Part shown: piece by piece, positions 61,667-64,000 of the stretch
Layout: each line of letters starts with the position of its first letter
Numbering within the stretch: the stretch's first letter is position 1
From: Flaviaestuariibacter sp.
GTDB lineage: Bacteria > Bacteroidota > Bacteroidia > Chitinophagales > Chitinophagaceae
Direction: 5' to 3'
Assembly: GCA_025963645.1 (NCBI GenBank)
Contig: JAOQAI010000006.1
Location: forward strand, 1-64,000
DNA length: 64,000 nt
Position numbers and translations under genes: made by a program
The notes under the pieces: generated by a model
The model's database searches: none
Told to the model about the DNA's origin: nothing
The model's input: only the letters and a program-made list of their open reading frames with translations

Positions 61667-61820
61667 TAGTGTTTTGACTTGCCATTTGCTTCTTCGCTTC
61701 CTTCCAAAAAAGGTACAGCGCTTCATTGTCTTTTAGCATCTGGTGAAGGCGTTCGCCTGGCGATTTGGATAGCCATATCTTAAGCTGCAGGTCTTTTATA
61801 TGTTGCGGCGTATCTGTCAT
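61656..61820 (-). CDS. 54-aa small protein, partner of the nucleotidyltransferase
   Basis: A reading frame MTDTPQHIKDLQLKIWLSKS... (ends QNTKKP) of 54 aa overlaps the stop codon of the upstream nucleotidyltransferase in an ATGA motif (61817-61820), the mark of translational coupling. The sequence is predicted helical (LKIWLSKSPGERLHQMLKDNEALYLFWKEAKKQM) with a mix of charged and hydrophobic residues. Known: none that I recognise. A small antitoxin-like or adaptor partner for the enzyme is the obvious inference. Confidence 0.65.
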   Translation of the reverse strand: MTDTPQHIKDLQLKIWLSKSPGERLHQMLKDNEALYLFWKEAKKQMASQNTKKP

Positions 61821-62347
61821 TGCGGTAAAAGATCAAAAGTATTCAACTTCAGGGTTACTATCCACTCGTTTATATATTTCCAATCCAAACTTTCTAATGC
61901 AGATAGGTTCTTAATGTCCTCCTGCTGAACGGCTGATTGTAATTCTTGTATCCAGATAATTTTTGAAAGCAGTAAATCCTCCGCTGTTACTACCGAAACG
62001 TGTTTGCCAAAATAGTCTACTTTTCTCTTCCTGCTAAATTCTTCCTTCCGAAATTCATTTTGAGAGAGGATAACAAAATCCGCCTTATAGCCTGATTCGA
62101 AATCTATGATATTAAACAAGCTTTGGCGTTTGACGGCATCTGCAACCGCATCTTTATCACAGTAAAAACCGTCTTTAAAATTTTCTACAAATTGAGCTAC
62201 GTCTTCAGGCTGAAGGTGGACTATAAAATCAAAATCTCTTGTGGCTCTGGGGATGATATAAATACCCATTGCTATACTACCCGAGAGCATATAAGGAGTC
62301 TCACACTCGTCTAATACGTCTATTATTTTTTGAAAGAAAGCAATCAT
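61817..62347 (-). CDS. Nucleotidyltransferase-fold protein (AbiEii/DUF6036-like)
   Basis: The 176-aa protein has the minimal nucleotidyltransferase fold: SGSIAMGIY (22-30) and ATRDFDFIVHL (Asp38, Asp40), the G-S-x(n)-D-x-D pattern, then a third acidic site near YKADFVIL (~93). Known relatives include AbiEii-type toxins and standalone NTases of unknown target. It follows pheS by 38 bases on the same strand and is translationally coupled to the 54-aa gene. No target or partner is proven. Confidence 0.72.
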   Translation of the reverse strand: MIAFFQKIIDVLDECETPYMLSGSIAMGIYIIPRATRDFDFIVHLQPEDVAQFVENFKDGFYCDKDAVADAVKRQSLFNIIDFESGYKADFVILSQNEFRKEEFSRKRKVDYFGKHVSVVTAEDLLLSKIIWIQELQSAVQQEDIKNLSALESLDWKYINEWIVTLKLNTFDLLPQ

Positions 62348-62385
62348 ATTATTTTCTTGCGCTACAGCCGATGCTGTACAACTTT

Positions 62386-63417
62386 CTACACAGCCCCCGT
62401 AAACTGCCTTAAAAACCGCACATCATTCTCACTAAACAGCCGCAGGTCGTTAATGCCGTATTGCAGCATGGTAATGCGTTCGATGCCCATGCCGAAGGCG
62501 TAGCCGGTGTATTTGTTCGAATCAATACCGCAGTTCTCCAACACCGTTGGGTGTACCATGCCACAACCCAATATCTCTACCCAGCCGCTTTGCTTGCACA
62601 CCCGGCATCCTGGTCCGCCACAGATGAAACAGCTCACGTCCATCTCGGCGCTGGGCTCGGTGAAAGGAAAATAGGAAGGGCGGAAACGAACCTTCACATC
62701 TTTGCCGAATAACTCCTGCACAAAGAAATAAAGCGTTTGCTTGAGATCGGCAAAAGACACATGCTCGTCAATGTACAAGCCTTCTACCTGGTGGAAAAAG
62801 CAGTGTGCCCGGGCACTGATGGTTTCGTTGCGATAAACGCGTCCGGGACAAATGATGCGGATGGGTAGCTTGCCTTTTTGCATCTCCCGGATCTGCACAT
62901 TGGAAGTGTGTGTCCGCAGGAGCCAGTCGGGGTTTTGCGAAATATAAAAGGTGTCCTGCATGTCCCGCGCCGGGTGGTTTTCCGGCAGGTTCAGCGCCGT
63001 GAAGTTGTGCCAGTCGTCTTCTATTTCCGGTCCATCGGCTACCGCAAAACCGAGGCGCTGAAAAATGGAAATAATGCGGCTGCGCACCAATGAAATGGGG
63101 TGTCGCGAACCGGCAGGGAGCACATCGCCGGGAAGGGAAAGGTCCTGTAGATTGACGGTTGATGGTTGGCTGTTGGCAGTAGCATCTTTAGCAGCGTCAT
63201 ACTTTGCTTCCGCAAAGAGTTTAAAATCGTTCAGCACCTGCCCAAACTCTTTCTTCTTTTCATTCGGCACATTGCGCATCTCACCAAAAAGGGCTTTTAC
63301 AATTCCTTTTGTGCCTAAGAATTTAATGCGGTATTCTTCCACTTGCTGCGGGGTCGTCAGTTCAAACGCCTCAATCTCTTTCCGGTGGGCTTCCAACTGC
63401 CCTAAAATTGCTTCCAT
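62386..63417 (-). CDS. pheS: Phenylalanyl-tRNA synthetase alpha subunit
   Basis: The start is the ATG at 63417 (343 aa), which follows a -7 box; an in-frame extension to 63468 is not needed. Seen: the coiled-coil N-terminus, class II motif 1 (GSRHPISLVRSRIISIFQRLGF), motif 2 (GRVYRNETISARAHCFFHQVEG) and motif 3 (GYAFGMGIERITMLQYGI) near the C-terminus, and phenylalanine-binding residues in between. Catalyses Phe-tRNA formation with PheT, which is not in the window. Confidence 0.96.
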   Translation of the reverse strand: MEAILGQLEAHRKEIEAFELTTPQQVEEYRIKFLGTKGIVKALFGEMRNVPNEKKKEFGQVLNDFKLFAEAKYDAAKDATANSQPSTVNLQDLSLPGDVLPAGSRHPISLVRSRIISIFQRLGFAVADGPEIEDDWHNFTALNLPENHPARDMQDTFYISQNPDWLLRTHTSNVQIREMQKGKLPIRIICPGRVYRNETISARAHCFFHQVEGLYIDEHVSFADLKQTLYFFVQELFGKDVKVRFRPSYFPFTEPSAEMDVSCFICGGPGCRVCKQSGWVEILGCGMVHPTVLENCGIDSNKYTGYAFGMGIERITMLQYGINDLRLFSENDVRFLRQFTGAV

Positions 63418-63422
63418 GGCGG

Positions 63423-63430
63423 CAAAGATA
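63423..63430 (-). promoter_or_regulatory. -7 box of pheS, probable leaderless mRNA
   Basis: TATCTTTG on the minus strand matches exactly and ends five bases before the pheS ATG, so translation may start at the mRNA's first bases. Confidence 0.45.
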
Positions 63431-63549
63431 AATGGGAGAAGGCACAAGCGGGAAGGATTAAGGCACAAGGCTGCTAAAGCTATCTAACTTGTTCTCCTCT
63501 TGGTGCTTGTTCCTTGAGCCTTGGCTCTTTTCCCTTGCCCCTTTTCTCC

Positions 63550-63557
63550 TATGTTTG
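63550..63557 (+). promoter_or_regulatory. -7 box before the ureohydrolase gene
   Basis: TATGTTTG matches TAnnTTTG exactly. It overlaps an upstream ATG at 63551, which therefore cannot easily be the start, and favours the ATG at 63572, 14 bases past the box. Confidence 0.4.
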
Positions 63558-63571
63558 CCAAAATTGGAGCG

Positions 63572-64000
63572 ATGTCGGACTATTTGAATATTGTGGATTT
63601 TTTGGAGCCGTTGAATAAGGATGCGCTATCGGAAGACGCGGGCTACCGCGAGGGACAGATCGGGCGACTGATTGCTGCGTATGAAGAGGGGTTCCCGGAC
63701 CTGGACAGGGCGCAGATCGTGTTGGTTGGATGTGGCGAACAGCGTGGCGCCGGGCTGCGCACAGCCAGTGAAGCGGCCGATGAAATTCGCAAGGCTTTTT
63801 ATAACTTGTATTACTGGCATCCCGAAGTAGCCATTGCTGATGTAGGTAATATAAAGATCGGGAGCAGCGCGGCGGATACGCAGGCAGCTCTGAAAATTGT
63901 GCTGCACGAACTGATGAACATCGGCAAGCTGGTGGTAGTGCTCGGCGGCTCGCACGACCTGACACTGGCGCAATACTATGCCTTTGCCGATGATAAAAAA
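63572..64000 (+). CDS. Arginase/formimidoylglutamase-family (ureohydrolase) protein, 3' end outside window
   Basis: The frame stays open to the end of the window; 143 residues are visible from ATG 63572 (SDYLNIVDFLEPLNKD). The stretch VVVLGGSHDLTLAQYYAF (~122-139) holds the first metal-binding His motif of the ureohydrolase superfamily (GGxHxxT/S). An upstream ATG at 63551 is in frame but lies in the -7 box. Members hydrolyse guanidino-type substrates such as arginine, agmatine or formiminoglutamate with Mn; which applies cannot be told from the part seen. Divergent to pheS. Confidence 0.8.
   Translation, partial: MSDYLNIVDFLEPLNKDALSEDAGYREGQIGRLIAAYEEGFPDLDRAQIVLVGCGEQRGAGLRTASEAADEIRKAFYNLYYWHPEVAIADVGNIKIGSSAADTQAALKIVLHELMNIGKLVVVLGGSHDLTLAQYYAFADDKK

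Noticed and set aside
63418..63468. An extended N-terminus of pheS to 63468
   Set aside because: The extension lacks family similarity and contains the -7 box at 63423-63430, which supports the ATG at 63417.
1..64000. tRNA, rRNA, tmRNA genes and origin of replication
   Set aside because: I looked in all gaps for tRNA T-arm motifs, rRNA and known RNA patterns and saw none. rpmH-rnpA-yidD can be near the origin in some bacteria but no dnaA or DnaA-box cluster was seen.

Overview
The window reads as a chromosomal segment of a Bacteroidota bacterium, most likely of the Chitinophagaceae type. The evidence is a complete alternative complex III and caa3-type oxidase gene set, secreted proteins with type IX secretion (T9SS) C-terminal sorting domains, HYR repeats, a SusC/SusD pair, and TAnnTTTG-type -7 promoter boxes in place of TATAAT boxes. 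The family-level guess rests on recognised protein families only; no 16S rRNA or tRNA gene was seen.

Layout. 1-3.4 kb: the 3' part of a giant HYR-repeat T9SS protein and a small periplasmic heavy-metal-binding-domain protein. 3.4-4.1 kb: purN. 4.3-20.9 kb: a respiratory cluster on the + strand, actABCDEF (alternative complex III, quinol:cytochrome c oxidoreductase), coxB, coxA, ctaB, two subunit III genes, a subunit IV-like gene, then a SCO-type copper chaperone overlapping a DUF420 membrane protein. Together these carry electrons from menaquinol through ActA/ActE haems to the CuA-haem a-a3/CuB oxidase and include assembly factors. 21-30 kb: a lamin-tail-domain T9SS protein, asd, a patatin/DUF2461 pair, a secreted GHL10 glycosidase-like protein with HYR repeats. 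30-34 kb: small lipoproteins, a probable gene stub, a PAS histidine kinase with a GAF protein, a free-standing HNH endonuclease. 34-41 kb: housekeeping genes (ligA, pyrH, pdxH, ribosomal protein bTHX, an HU gene, xth, tadA). 41-46 kb: a SusC/SusD outer-membrane uptake pair. 46-54.7 kb: superoxide dismutase, rpmH-rnpA-yidD, a pentapeptide protein, a methyltransferase, a frameshifted M23 peptidase, a DUF1343/NamZ-type muramidase, an SPFH operon and a zinc metallopeptidase. 54.85-55.96 kb: an insertion sequence with a frameshifted transposase. 56-64 kb: zwf, gnd, a dihaem cytochrome c, an AhpD-like protein, a four-helix-bundle gene boxed by inverted repeats, the beta subunit of a 2-oxoacid:ferredoxin oxidoreductase, a nucleotidyltransferase plus tiny-gene pair, pheS, and the start of a ureohydrolase-family gene.

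Three genes were recovered beyond the obvious long reading frames: ribosomal protein bTHX (42 aa), L34 (51 aa) and a 54-aa protein overlapping the nucleotidyltransferase. The most interesting signals are the ~440-bp unit at 60112-60552 (a four-helix-bundle gene filling the space between 32-bp imperfect inverted repeats), the nucleotidyltransferase/54-aa pair with an ATGA overlap, and a recurring arrangement in which the -7 promoter box lies only 4-7 bases before the start codon of several housekeeping genes, which suggests leaderless mRNAs.
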